A stretch of 64,000 bases of DNA, from assembly GCA_026686845.1 (NCBI GenBank), contig JAIVEN010000014.1, forward strand, positions 31,208,001 to 31,272,000, read 5' to 3'. How positions within the stretch are numbered: the stretch's first letter is position 1; each line of letters begins with the position of its first letter. The DNA is from Adenanthera pavonina. Lineage: Eukaryota > Streptophyta > Magnoliopsida > Fabales > Fabaceae. Shown one piece after another: positions 1 through 10,376 of the stretch. The position numbers were made by a program, and so were the translations under genes. The notes below the pieces were generated by a model that was not told the origin of the DNA, did not search any database, and saw nothing but the letters and a program-made list of their open reading frames with translations.

Positions 1-1188
1 ATTGAGAAAGGGAAGGGCAAGCTCACTGAAATCTTCAAAGAAGAGGAACTGCAGAGGATGGGCATTGAAAGAGATAAAGGAAGATGGGTTGGAAAGGGAG
101 CAGGGAGATTTGAAGATTTGTTCTTGGTTGCTGATGCCTCCTTACAACAAGAAGGCAACTCTGAGGCTCCTGGCAGATCTGTACCTCAGCCTTCTCAGCC
201 AATTCCATCTCCCTCCAGGCATACTCACATTCCATCCACTCCCTCCTCTCGTGCCAAGCTAACCAAGATCACTGAGTTGTATGACAGTTTATCTACACTC
301 ATTCTTAGTATTCAGGATGAGCAAAATGCCAAATTTGCTCATCTACAAGATCAGATCCATCAGTTGGCTGTGAACATGAAGGTGGTGGCTGATGCTTATG
401 AAGATATCAGAAGTGCAATCCTTACCACTTAAGCTCCTCCTCAGCCAGGGTCTTCTGTGCCTGTCCAATGTCCAACTCCTGAGCCTCCAAGCCCATTCAA
501 GATTGCCTCCCCTAACCATGATAATGATATAGATGGTGCTGGTGCAATGAGGACACCAAGTCCTGGTCCACCCTTGGACTATGGATTGGAAGAAGAAGAA
601 TTTCAAGAAATAAGCCCTCCTGAGCCTATGCAAGAAGATGCTCAAGAATCAATTTTGTCCATTCAAGAATCAGAGCAAGTTGAAAGACTGGTTGTAGCCA
701 TTTCAACCTCTTCTATGCAGGAAGGTGCAAGCAATGAAGAAAGAAGCATTGTACCTGTTGTTGATTATATTACCATTGTTCACAATGCTCTGCTGCAAGG
801 TCAGAGGAGAAGGCTGGAAGAAATGTTTCCTCCTACTGAACCAGCTTCTCCTTCTCTTGCTGCGTATGGGCTTTCAAAGGAACAGAGAGCTCATCTGGCT
901 CTTTCCAGAAAGGAAATGCAGGAGCTACTTGAGGTTTCTGATGATGAAGAACCTAGCCCTAAGCCTGCTGAGCCTCCTGCACCAGTTCAGCCAGAGATTC
1001 CTTTTGCTCCTGTCCCTCTTCGAGCTGTTCCTATCTCTCAAATTCCTCCTTCGATGGATTTTGTTGGCCTTCCTGATCATGCCAAAAAAGGGGAGAAGAT
1101 AAAGCAAACTGGGTCTAAGCAAGTTGGAAAATCTGCTGAGTCATCCGGGAAAGGGAAGACATACAGCAAGAAGACTAAGCCAAAGTAG
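1..1188 (+). pseudogene. 3' part of the extra (env-like position) ORF of a SIRE-type copia retrotransposon, one internal stop
   Basis: One reading frame is open from base 1 to the TAG at 1186-1188 apart from a single TAA at 430-432, so this is the C-terminal ~395 codons of a longer protein that begins outside the window. The first part is charged, then Ser/Pro-rich (roughly codons 60-85). Next comes an amphipathic stretch rich in Leu, Ile and Gln (about 92-130) that looks like a coiled coil. The rest is Pro/Glu-rich with acidic clusters and ends in a very Lys-rich tail. It lies directly upstream of a polypurine tract and an LTR, where SIRE/Maximus copia elements carry an extra ORF after pol. 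No reverse transcriptase, integrase or RNase H motif is in view, so the assignment rests on position and composition. The TAA could be one C-to-T change from a Gln codon. No claim is made that it encoded a working envelope protein. Confidence 0.55.
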
Positions 1189-1494
1189 TAGTGATTGGTT
1201 GATTAGATCATAGGCTGAATCTTCCTGTTGTGTTTTAATTGTTTGGCTGTAGTTGGTTATTTATGTTTTGCAAACTGTTCTTTGATTGGTGTATGTATTG
1301 CAACAATTGATTAAAATGAATGCATTTCTTGGTTGCAATGTTGAGAGCTTATTACCCTTTGAATATCTTCACTTAATCTACTGTGTATGATGTCTTTTGA
1401 AAAATAATGCATATGTTGAGGGGGAGCTTGTTAAAGCAAACCCAAGTACTAATCCATTTGAGAGTTGTTTTGTCATCATCAAAAAGGGGGAGAA
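1189..1494 (+). other. Untranslated region between the extra ORF and the 3' LTR, ending in the polypurine tract
   Basis: No coding potential. It is T-rich and holds a G-rich segment near 1414-1427. It ends in the purine run at about 1481-1494 (five A, six G, then AGAA), immediately before the LTR start TGTTGA. A purine run abutting the LTR is the plus-strand primer site of LTR retrotransposons and fixes this LTR as the 3' one. Confidence 0.7.
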
Positions 1495-1726
1495 TGTTGA
1501 ATCAAGAGTTTTGATGATTCCAAACTAACATCCAAGAGCTTGAATTGAAGATATCAAAGGAGATCAAAGTGTTTCAAGTGAAGAATTTCTGAGTAATAGC
1601 TACTAGATCTTCTGTAGGATCTTTTGTTATGTTTAAATGAGGGTAAAAGATTTTGATTTGAGGAAAAGATGTTTTTAAACCTTGATTTTATGTTAAATCT
1701 TAACTTATTTGAAAAGTACCCACAAA

Positions 1727-2495
1727 ACAGACGAAGTTTGAAAGTTTAAACTGAACTGGCATGTTGGAAATTCGAACTTTGCCTTTGGAAATTCAAATTT
1801 CGAGCTAAAACTGAATAAGTCTGAAGAGATGTCTCTCTGTCAGATGAATTTTGATTCTCCAAAATTCGAATTTTCATTCAAGTCTGAAAGAAGCCTTCTT
1901 TGAAACAGACGAACTTTAAGTCTTCAAAATTTGAATTTCAGACAAAATGCAATTTTTGAAAACCAAAGAAATTCGTTTGAAACAATGTTAAAGTTCATCT
2001 GAAAGCAAGATTATATTGAGTTTCAAAATTGCTCTCTGACAGACGAACTTTGAACATTAAAATTCGAATTTCAGAAGCTATGTTTTTGAGACTGTTGAAA
2101 TGAAACACTGACATACGAATGACAAAGTCCTGTAACATTCGAATATTGAATCTAGTCAGAAAAGAGTCACTCTGACAGATGAACTTCACTCTTTCAATAT
2201 TCGAATTTCGAGGAAAGTGATCTACTGTGCCTCTTTGAACGTTCTACAGACAGACGAATTTTGGGCTTCCAAAATTCAAATTTCGAAGGCACTGTAGAAA
2301 ATTGAAAACACTGTTCACACTTAACCGAAAAACTTTCTTCTTGAAAATTCGTATGTCACATTGTGAAAATATTTTGTAAGTTTCAAAATTCGAATTTCAC
2401 TTTATGAACAGACGAACTTCGTGCTGTAATGTTGAAAGCTTTAACCTTCGGTTCCTTCGAAATTCGTCTGTTGATCAACCAAAATTCAAATTTTA
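1727..2495 (+). repeat. Degenerate internal repeat array in the copia LTR
   Basis: The motif ACAGACGAA(C/T)TT, followed about 12-20 bases later by AAAATTCGAATTTC, recurs at about 1727, 1902, 2038, 2172, 2250 and 2407, with an inverted copy near 2461. Spacing is irregular (roughly 70-175 bp). The second half contains a self-complementary core (AAATTCGAATTT). It lies upstream of the TATA box, where LTR enhancer repeats are commonly found; that role is inference. Confidence 0.6.
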
Positions 2496-2609
2496 GTATG
2501 TCAGAAACATTAAATGCGGTTGGTAAATGGATAGTTTTTCAGAGTAACTGTTGGATAACTTCCCCAACGGATAGATTTAGTCTCTAACGGATATTTAGGA
2601 CCAAAAATC

Positions 2610-2617
2610 TATAAATA
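2610..2617 (+). promoter_or_regulatory. TATA box of the copia LTR
   Basis: TATAAATA preceded by C and followed 30 or so bases on by purine-rich leader sequence, about 545 bp before the LTR end. This is the likely U3/R promoter of the retrotransposon. Confidence 0.6.
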
Positions 2618-3159
2618 CATCATTTGAAGTTGTGGAGAGAGAATCAAACTTGTATATACCGAATTTTTGTCAAATCTTCCTCTCAAAAGCTTTTTATCCT
2701 CTCAACTTCAATATCTGTACCTTAACTTTCATATTTACTCTATTCAAGAGAGTTATATCTTTGTATACAATCTAATCTTCATCTGGAAGATAAATTTACT
2801 TGTGAGGGAAAATCACAAAGGGATTGGGAAGCACATTGTAGAAGTGCTTAGAGAGATTGAGAAAGCTCCAGAAACAGAGCATGCTCGTTGTACTGTGGCA
2901 TTAGCAAGAAGCCCGTTGAATTCTTGCTGTATAGTGGAAAAATCTCAAGAGTTGTCTTGGGGACTGGACGTAGGTCAAGTGGATAGACCGAACCAGGATA
3001 AATTACTGAGTCTTCTTCTTCTTATCTTTATTTTTCAGCTTGCTCTGTTTTATACGTTGCTTTCATTACACTATGCTATCTTTACCTACTTCACTTTGTG
3101 CAGAAAAATTTCAATCTTCCCAATTCACCCCCCCTCTTGGGAAGTTAGCCTTGCTAACA

Positions 3160-3720
3160 ATTGGAGTTATAGAACAATAGATATGTAAGTTTTCCCAAAA
3201 CTGTCCCAGTAAGAGTTAGATTTTGACTCTTCATAATTTAAGTTAATGTTATGCCTAGAGTAAGTGAAATAAATATATAAGAAAAGTATGTCTATAATTA
3301 GACATATATAGCTTTCAAATGACATAGAGTATGCATGATTTGGTCATGGATAAAATGAAATATAATTTTTCGAAGTTGAGGCCAGAAAACTGGAAGATAG
3401 AAACATGACCAAATGAATAGTAAATGTCCATGAAATTATTGTACAAATTGGCCCAATGAAGTTACTGTTTTATATTTTTCCCATATAGATCTGAATTCAA
3501 AAAAAATTTAAAGACTTGAATCACCCCAAGATAATTTTTCTAGATTTAGTTATGAATTTTCAAAGTTTATCGGGAGAAAGAGAAAATACCAAATGAACAG
3601 TACCCCAAATTTTGAAAAAAATCTGATTTTATTATATTATGATTTTAGTCTCTAAACCATGATGAATACATCTAAAATGATCTAATACATTGGAAATGAG
3701 CCCTAATATAAGGTGTTACA
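3160..3720 (-). mobile_element. Family Y LTR, 5' part, minus strand, cut by the copia insertion
   Basis: Read on the minus strand it begins TGTAACACCTTA at 3720 and matches the starts of the family Y LTRs at 52737 and 60063: the same TGTAACACC head, then a Leu-to-Pro-like run of similar words ending in the shared GGTGATTCAAG and TACTGTTCATTTGGT-type segments. Only about 560 bp is present before the copia LTR starts. The remainder should lie beyond the left edge of the window, on the far side of the copia element. Confidence 0.6.
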
Positions 3721-4048
3721 ACTACTACTACCATGTTTCCCAAGGTATAGAATCTTAACTTATAGCTTCACAGGATTTCTGATGTCATACAGTATACATT
3801 CACAATTGACTACTAAGTCAAATTTTATTTAGATCTGTATATAATGGCATATGAAATTTTAAATGTTCGTAGTTTCTAAATAGTATATCCAACTTATTTA
3901 GTTCTTGCTAAAGGTTCCATACAGTTTCTAATGTCATATAATGCATGTTCATAGTTCAACCAAAATCTAACTAGAAACATAGATACAAAGCATGTGAAAT
4001 TCAAGTTATGTTATGAGTTCTATAGATAGTGAGAATTAGAATGTTACA
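3721..4048 (-). other. Unplaced LTR-like segment between family Y and a CACTA end
   Basis: On the minus strand it begins TGTAACATTCTAA at 4048, exactly where CACTA-family sequence stops matching its relative at 26403, so it looks like the start of another LTR. It then runs 328 bp to the family Y start. No ORF and no clear relative in the window. It could instead be part of the surrounding DNA. Confidence 0.3.
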
Positions 4049-4563
4049 AGAATGAAGTGAGGCTGAGGGAAGGGAAGACGGAGTTTGAGGGCTAGCTTGA
4101 GGGGAGGACGAGAATGAAGTGGAAGGGAAGAGAGTTCAAAGCTTTCAATTTTTAATTTTTAGCAAAAAGATAAAACCCTTAAAAAAACTTTAGATGGCGT
4201 TTGATAAAAAAATACCAACTAAAATTATATTACTTGGCGTTTTGATACTAAATGCCAACTAATTTTTTTTAAAATTTTTATTTTTTAATCTTTAAAATTT
4301 CTTAGTTGCTGTTTATAGAAAAATATCAACTATGATAAATCATTTTAGTTGGCGTTTTTTTGGGAAACACCAATTAAAGTTTTTTTTTTAATTTTTAAAT
4401 CATTTTAGTTGGTGTTTACTGGAAACATCAACTAAAATGATCTACTTTAATTGATATTTTTTCTGGAAACGCCAACTAAAATATTTCGCGTCCCACTTTT
4501 GTTAGTGTTTCCAAAAGAAACGCCAACTATTGAGCATCATTATATCTCAAAATTGGCGTAGTG
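4049..4563 (-). mobile_element. CACTA DNA transposon end (same family as the outer CACTA at 26403)
   Basis: The plus strand ends in TTGGCGTAGTG at 4563, the complement of a CACTACGCCAA terminus. The 515 bp inward match the reverse complement of about 26403-26915: subterminal AGTTGGCGTTT/GCCAACTAA words, then a GA-rich stretch near 4060-4130. The bases after the end (CTC, 4564-4566) would be one copy of a 3-bp target duplication. The other end is not in the window. The element cuts exon 8 of the Nudix gene. Confidence 0.7.
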
Positions 4564-4610
4564 CTCCCACAAGAGGTTGGGCTGCAAACTCTTCAATCGG
4601 CACCAACTAA

Positions 4611-5242
4611 CCACAACCAAAACCACGTTAATAGCAACTTTCTTTTTTTTTCTACGATTAATATTTTCTTTCTTTTTTCTTTTTTACAATTCTTGTGTCT
4701 TATAATTTCATTCTGTCTTCAATTTATTTGTAATTGGATTTTTCTCCCCCACACAATGTACAAGGATATCATATTTATTTAGTTATTAAATTGGAATGTT
4801 AAATTCAACTCAATCTAGTTCTTAATTTAAAGTAAATTGGAATATGTCATACGTAGTTTTAATAGTAAAAAGTGCATAAAAAGTGTTTAGGAAAAGACTG
4901 AGAAAAAATACTAGGAGAAAAGATTGGGTAAAAAAAAATTGAGATTTATGAACCTCACCCACCAAACGATTAGGAGAAAAATCTCCATGTGGCACTCAAA
5001 AAAAAGTAAAAAAAAAAAAAGCGACGTCAGTGGATTCCACCCACTAAAGGTGAGGAAAATGTGGACACCACGAAAAAATGTCACATAGGCAATGTGGGCC
5101 CCACTGAAAAGGAAAAAATAAAAAAGAGTAGAGATGCATCTCAGAGCCCCAAGTAGGGGAAAAAAACAGAGAGAGATTATTTTCGTTTATATAGATATTA
5201 TGTATGATGGAATAATTAATTGGAATTAGAACAAATAAATAC
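4611..5242 (-). other. Intron between exons 7 and 8 of the Nudix pseudogene
   Basis: Donor CCAG/GTATTT at 5243/5242 and acceptor TTAG at 4610-4607 bound it. AT-rich with several A-runs; no ORF or repeat that I can name. A GC-richer stretch at 5020-5100 (words such as GACGTCAG and GTGGGCCCCAC) may be an old small insertion. Confidence 0.6.
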
Positions 5243-5341
5243 CTGGGCTGCCTCAATTTCAGAAGCTTGTCTTCGGATGTCAAAGGAACGAGGTTGCAAT
5301 ATGCAAACAAAAAACAAGTCTGATTTTTGGAAGAAAGATTT

Positions 5342-6632
5342 CGCTACTCCAAAAATAACATTTCTTTGTGCTTAATAGTTGGTGGTTATCGGGAAAAACG
5401 CCAATAAAAATGATGCGAAGACTTTTCTTGGAAATTCTAGAAATAACCACCAAGAAAAGTCTGACTTTTATTGGCAGTTATTTCTGGAACCACCAAGAAA
5501 AGTTTTTACAACTTTCTCTTAAAAAAAAAAGCACAAGGCACGGATCAATAAGCAAGCTACGGATCAATATATATAACCATTGATAAAAAAGATCTGACGG
5601 CCTTCCTTTCTTTCCATCTCTTTCCTTAACACATCTCTTTCTACACCCATTCGTACATTTTCATGTCACGCGTCAAACTCCATCACTTTCATATATTTGA
5701 ATTTTTTCTCTCTCCACACCTAATCACTTTCCTTTCCTCTCTCTCTCTCTCTACACCCAATCTCTTTCTTCTTTGATCTGCAAGATCTCTCTCCCTTACA
5801 TGTCTTCTTCCTCTTTCATCAGATTTAGATCATCGTTCTTACTCTTTCAATCAAATTTTATCATTCTCTCCTTTTCTGTTTTCTTCTATTCTCTTCTCCC
5901 TCAGTCAAGAGTTTCAAAGCTTGGTCAAGATCTTGTACAAATCTTAAAGCATGGTCCACTTCTCATCTTGGTACCAACAGATTACAAGCTTCTTCTTCAT
6001 CGGTGACCTTGTCCACTGGCTTCATCGCTGACTATAGTGTCTGTGTCTACTTCACTGACGGCTTCATTCTTTCTCATCTCATCTTGGCTCTGAAGCTAGA
6101 AAATGAATCTTGAAGATGGAAGAAATTTTTAAAGCATGTAATTTTTTATGACTTAAGGTATAAATATTGATTATGTGGCAAAATTTTTTCTTCTTTTTGA
6201 TTTTGATTTTTTTGTTACGGTGTGGTTATGTAAAATTTCAATTAGATCTATCTATAATTCATGTTGTATATTTTTTTTTTACCTTTGGATGATTTTGGAT
6301 TACTTATTAAGGATGATTTTCTGTGATTTTTTTTTTAAAATAAATTACTCTTTGTTGAAATAACCGCCAAGAAAGGTTATTTTTTAATAAAAAATTTACC
6401 CTTTGTTGGCAGTTATTTGAAACAACCACCAACAAAAGGTAAATACTTTATTAAAAAATATACCCTTTGTTGGCGGTTATTTGAAATAACCCCCAACAAA
6501 AGTCTATTTTTGTTGGCAGTTAATTACCACCAACAAAAGTTACCCCTTATATCGGTACTCAAATAGTTGGCAGTTTTAAACCACCAATAAAGACCAAAAT
6601 AACCGCAAAAAAATCCCTTTTTTGGTGTAGTG
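5342..6632. mobile_element. Non-autonomous CACTA element, 1.29 kb, inside Nudix exon 7
   Basis: Left end CGCTACTCCAAAAA (one change from a CACTACNCCAAAAA end) and right end TTTTTTGGTGTAGTG. It is flanked by TTT on both sides (5339-5341 and 6633-6635), the 3-bp target duplication expected of CACTA elements. Subterminal copies of TTGGTGGTTATT / AATAACCRCCAA lie at 5380-5510 and 6340-6600 in both orientations. The middle is CT-rich then AT-rich and has no transposase, so it would need one supplied in trans. Removing it and one TTT rejoins the Nudix reading frame. Confidence 0.9.
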
Positions 6633-7680
6633 TTTGTGACTTTGCTTGATATCAAAATCACAAACTGTCAGAAAAAGAGACCATGGGAAACAAAATCCAT
6701 TTAGTGTATGTAACAAAATTAACCACATATATATACCTGAATGCTAAGACTTCAACAAATTCTGTGTCTATCTGAAAGAAGAATAAAAAGAGCAGTGGTT
6801 TTAGACTATAAATTAAAGAGTATACTATAAAAAATAGGAATGGAAAAGCATTAATATGGATTGATTGATTCTGCTCACCCCAGTCTCTTCTTTAACTTCT
6901 CTAGTTGCAGCAGTACATATATCCTCACCTTGCAAAAGATTTTTAATATATGACCTAAGAATTCAAAATCTTAATTATTTATCAATAAATATATATTTTT
7001 TAATAGATGCTCACTTCATTAACACCTCCTGTAGGCAATTTCCACAGTCATATTCCATTGAATCTGCCACATCTCCCTTGAACCACAAGCACCTGTAAAA
7101 AAATGAAATAATTTTTACAAAATCATTGGGTGTAGAAGAACAAATTCTAGTGAATCTAGTCCAAAGCATAACAATGTTTTGAAATGGGTTTCCAAAAGTA
7201 AAAGTTTTGTGATCTTGTCCATCTAAGCAATCTAACGGTCAAAAATCAATATTTCAACAAATTTTCTGTGGCGTATATTTCTTAGAAAATAAATTGTGTT
7301 TTTGTCAATAAAATTACAGGATGCCAATCTCTCTTTTGGAGTTTATAACAAAAGCACCGATGCTCACACCATGAGAAGCATTAGGAGGAAGAGTCTCAGG
7401 AGTATTGGGAATCCAACGTATGAGCATTAAGTAATTTGGTTCTGCATGGTGATACCTAAATCCTACCTGAAACATTACCACCCATCATAATCAAACATAT
7501 AGATGATTTGTAGAGTGAAATCTGCTGAGAAGTCGAACTAAAATGCTTCTTCACATCCACGCGATCTTATTGACGTAGCACATATATTAAATAGAAAAAA
7601 AAATAAGAAGTGTCTGCATTTTACAACTCTAAGGACATTTTAACTTGGTAGCAGTCTCAACAAGATTTGAAGATTCTATG

Positions 7681-9940
7681 CATAACATCCCTCATGATGT
7701 CTTTCTTGGCGTTGTGTTCATGATAGATAAAATAGGATGGAGGAAGGCTTAAGTGGAGTCTCGAAGAGTTCCACGCCGTGACAAGAAGCAAGGCCGCTAT
7801 AGCGAGAACCATTCTAGTGTGTTGTTTCAGCTGAAACTGGTGGAGCCGCGGCGAGGATCGGGAATTTTGTTTAAATCTGGATCATTTCAGACGATCGGCA
7901 AAGAAAGAAATGGAGGAAACCGAGGGAGCTTTGCTAGGGTTCGTGTTTTTTGGCTATTGAGAGTGATTTTTGGATCTCAAGAGCTTGGATTCAAGTGGGT
8001 AAGCATTCTCTACTCCTTCCTCTCCATTTTCTTTGGTTGGAATTTGGGGTTTTGAGGTTTTGAGGTTAGGATCTTCGATTATGGCCAAAATCCACCAATT
8101 GAAATGGATGAAATGAGGTTAAGGAAGTGTGTTTTAGTGTTCTTGTTGCTTGAATGTGGGTTTTGAAGGGTTTATGTATGATTTGAGCTTAACCCTAGGT
8201 TGTTTTCAGTTAGAGCTCTTGGGAATCTGAAGTGTATGTGGTTGAGTAGTGTTTGATTGGTCCCTAAGAGCTTATTAATGTATGAAAGAGGTGTTGGAAC
8301 CTTGGGTTAGACCTAAAGTGGTTGAATTGTGATGTTTGGTTTTTTGGTATATTGTGTTAATGGAAGAATTGTGTTATTATGAATGTTGTTTGGTTAACCG
8401 AGAGGGGTTTAAGAGTGTTGGACAATTTAAGAAAAGCTTGTGGAACTCGTGTGAGCGTGGTATTGACAACCTGAGGTAACTGGGTGTTTGTTTATATTGT
8501 ATTATCGATATTATATGATAGTACGTATAGTTGTGTATGTATATGCATGTTTCTTTCATACCACGATATTGATGTGTTTGTGTGTACTATTTTTATATAT
8601 CTTGGTATGCACATAGTTAGATGATGGTTATGATTGTGATGATGATATTGATATGATATGACATGATGCATACATGACATTATGATGATTATGATGATAA
8701 TGATATGATGATACATGAGCATCACCACATGACATTGTGAGACTGTGATTTATGATGGATGGAGTGGTGATGATATATGATGATATATGTATATATTAGG
8801 GAGGATAAGGATGGATTATATATGTTAGGGAGGATAAGGATGGATTATATATGTTAAGGAGGATAAGGATGAAATATAAATATATATATATTTTAGGGAG
8901 GATAAGGATGGGAGTCCCTGCGAGGGCAACATGCATTTCATTTATTTCACTTTGCATTCATGAATTGTGTGAGATATATGTATATATATGTGTGTGTGGT
9001 TGTCCAAAGTTACTGAGATATTATCTCACACCTCTCTTTCATGAACTAACCTTTCAGGTGATGGTTCCAACACTAGTCTGGAGAAAACGCGGGAGTAGCT
9101 ACATGCTTGGGAATAATCTATGTAGTATTTGTAATTTGCATATGTATCTTGTGCCAAGTAGGATAGAAAGTTTGTAATGATTATATGACATTGGGAGTAT
9201 TGTTATGGATAGTTGTATGTATGGTTATATGTGGAAAAGAGGTTGTGGATGGTATGTATGTTATGTGTATGTGTTATATATGTTGAAAGTTGGTATTGGG
9301 CCTCGTTGGTGTGTTTTAGGGCCTGTAGCCCGTTTGTCAGGCATGAGTTCCAAGGGGTCAAATCTCAGAGAAATAATTCCTTTGGGGTGAAATCTCTTTG
9401 GACAAGTTGGTTAGGGGGTTTTGGACCTATATGAATGGTCTCTGAGCGACCAGTTGCCTTTGATGGCAATTGGAGGTTGTTAGTGGTGAGTTTTGGTCAA
9501 TAAGTGGCCACAACGGTGTCAGTGGTCCTGAATCTCCATATAGAGTTGGATTGAGGTGAAAATGGTGTCTATAGCTAGATTGGGACTAGATTGACTTGTA
9601 GGAGTTGAAATCAAGACAATTGGAGGTCGAAGCATAATTTTTGAGCTTCAAAAGTTCACCCCGGTGTATGGAAGTTGCTGATATGAAAAATTAACATGGG
9701 GCATCGTGGCTCCAGAGTCCAGGCCATGGCACCAGTGAGGCTAGAAATGAGTGAATATAGGGGACGTCGGAGCGTAGCAATACTGTAGCGGCTGCAACCC
9801 CAACCAAGTTTCTGGTGTTTTTAAGTTCGTTTCCACTGTTCTAAGGTTGTGAGAAGTTGTTTTGAGATGTTTGGGTTATATTTGGTTGAATTTTGAAGTT
9901 TTTAGTCAAGTCTAGAGGTGTCAGGAGGTAGAGTGTTACA
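7681..9940 (-). mobile_element. Solo LTR, family X (copy A), inside Nudix exon 2
   Basis: Minus-strand LTR: it begins TGTAACACTCTACC at 9940 and ends GGATGTTATG at 7681 (family consensus GGRTGTTACA), 2260 bp. It matches copies B, C and E along its length. Both flanks are Nudix exon 2 and share CATA(T/G), a 5-bp target duplication with one mismatch. No internal retrotransposon region is present, so it is a solo LTR left by LTR-LTR recombination. Termini and length suggest Ty3/gypsy, possibly Tekay/Del-like; that is inference. The 100-codon open frame at 7753-8055 is LTR sequence. Confidence 0.85.
8796..8912 (+). repeat. 29-bp minisatellite inside LTR copy A
   Basis: Units beginning TTAGGGAGGATAAGGATGG start at 8796, 8825 and 8854, an exact 29-bp period, with a further partial unit near 8893 after an AT stretch. 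LTR copy B has only one copy of the matching word (complement near 12413), so the array grew in copy A. Confidence 0.75.
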
Positions 9941-10376
9941 ATATGGGCTGCTTGATCCATACTCCCTTCTTTCCCTACAAATTAATCAGCCATTTTTAAT
10001 ATAGTGGACAAACCAAAATGATATAAATATATATATATATAGTTGAGAGGGTTAAGTTATCATTCATAATCATAATTAGTCAAATCGTGTAGAGTTAATT
10101 TGTATACCTATTGTCTCCATGAGAGATTGAGTTGTGTAACAAAGAGGAAAAGACTTTGGAATCCATAGGCTTCTTCTCCATATTCACAATAATCCCTCCA
10201 TGTTGATCCTCAACTCCATTCAGTAAACCACTAATAATGCATGATGAGCTTGGGACTACATGAGGAGTGACAGAACCATGAAATCACCTCCTTGGAAGTA
10301 TAGAAGAAGATGATGAAGATAAAGATAAAGAAGAAAGGAAATGCTCAGAAGCTGATCTGAGACTGAACCTATGCAT

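Larger units (their letters stand above)
1495..3159 (+). mobile_element. 3' LTR of a Ty1/copia (SIRE/Maximus-like) retrotransposon
   Basis: The LTR starts TGTTGA right after the polypurine tract and ends CTAACA, an imperfect inverted end with the TG...CA hallmark, giving 1665 bp. It contains a TATA box at 2610-2617 and a degenerate repeat array (1727-2495). The open frame at 2667-3188 is LTR sequence downstream of the TATA box, running over the LTR end, and not a gene. The 5' LTR and most of gag-pol lie left of the window. The sequence continues on the right into family Y LTR sequence, so the copia element appears to have landed inside an older LTR. The 5-bp target duplication cannot be checked because the left flank is absent. 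Confidence 0.8.
4564..10376 (-). pseudogene. Nudix hydrolase (plant NUDT2/5/6/7/8/10 type), disrupted gene in eight visible exons
   Basis: Exons on the minus strand: 1, 10376-10108; 2, 9974-9941 plus 7680-7644; 3, 7466-7329; 4, 7092-7015; 5, 6929-6879; 6, 6771-6737; 7, 6645-6633 plus 5338-5243; 8, 4606-4564, cut off. Recognisable stretches include GKKGVWIKQPI (exon 2), GFRYHHAEPNYLMLIRWIP and NASHGVSIGAFVIN (exon 3), the Nudix box across exons 4-5 (Gly, Glu six residues on, then REVKEETG), DTEFVEVLAF (exon 6), and DLFFVCILQPRSFDI then EIEAAQ (exon 7). Family members hydrolyse nucleoside diphosphate derivatives such as ADP-ribose or NADH, using the box glutamates to bind metal. Damage: TGA at 10284-10286 (in the N-terminal part, if the ATG at 10376 is right), a 1-base loss and TAG at the exon 1 end, TGA in exon 4, poor splice signals, and three insertions (CACTA in exon 7, solo LTR in exon 2, CACTA end in exon 8). 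The C-terminal exon is not visible. Exact subfamily and substrate are not determinable. Confidence 0.9.

Noticed and set aside
2667..3188. 173-codon plus-strand ORF
   Set aside because: It lies downstream of the TATA box in the copia LTR and runs across the LTR end; no domain, so it is LTR leader sequence.
7753..8055. 100-codon plus-strand ORF with no stops
   Set aside because: It is the antisense of the GC-richer 3' section of a solo LTR; the equivalent parts of other copies are not open.
8492..8728. His/Ile-rich minus ORF in LTR copy A
   Set aside because: Translation of ATGATG-type simple sequence; the same stretch gives similar peptides in every LTR copy.
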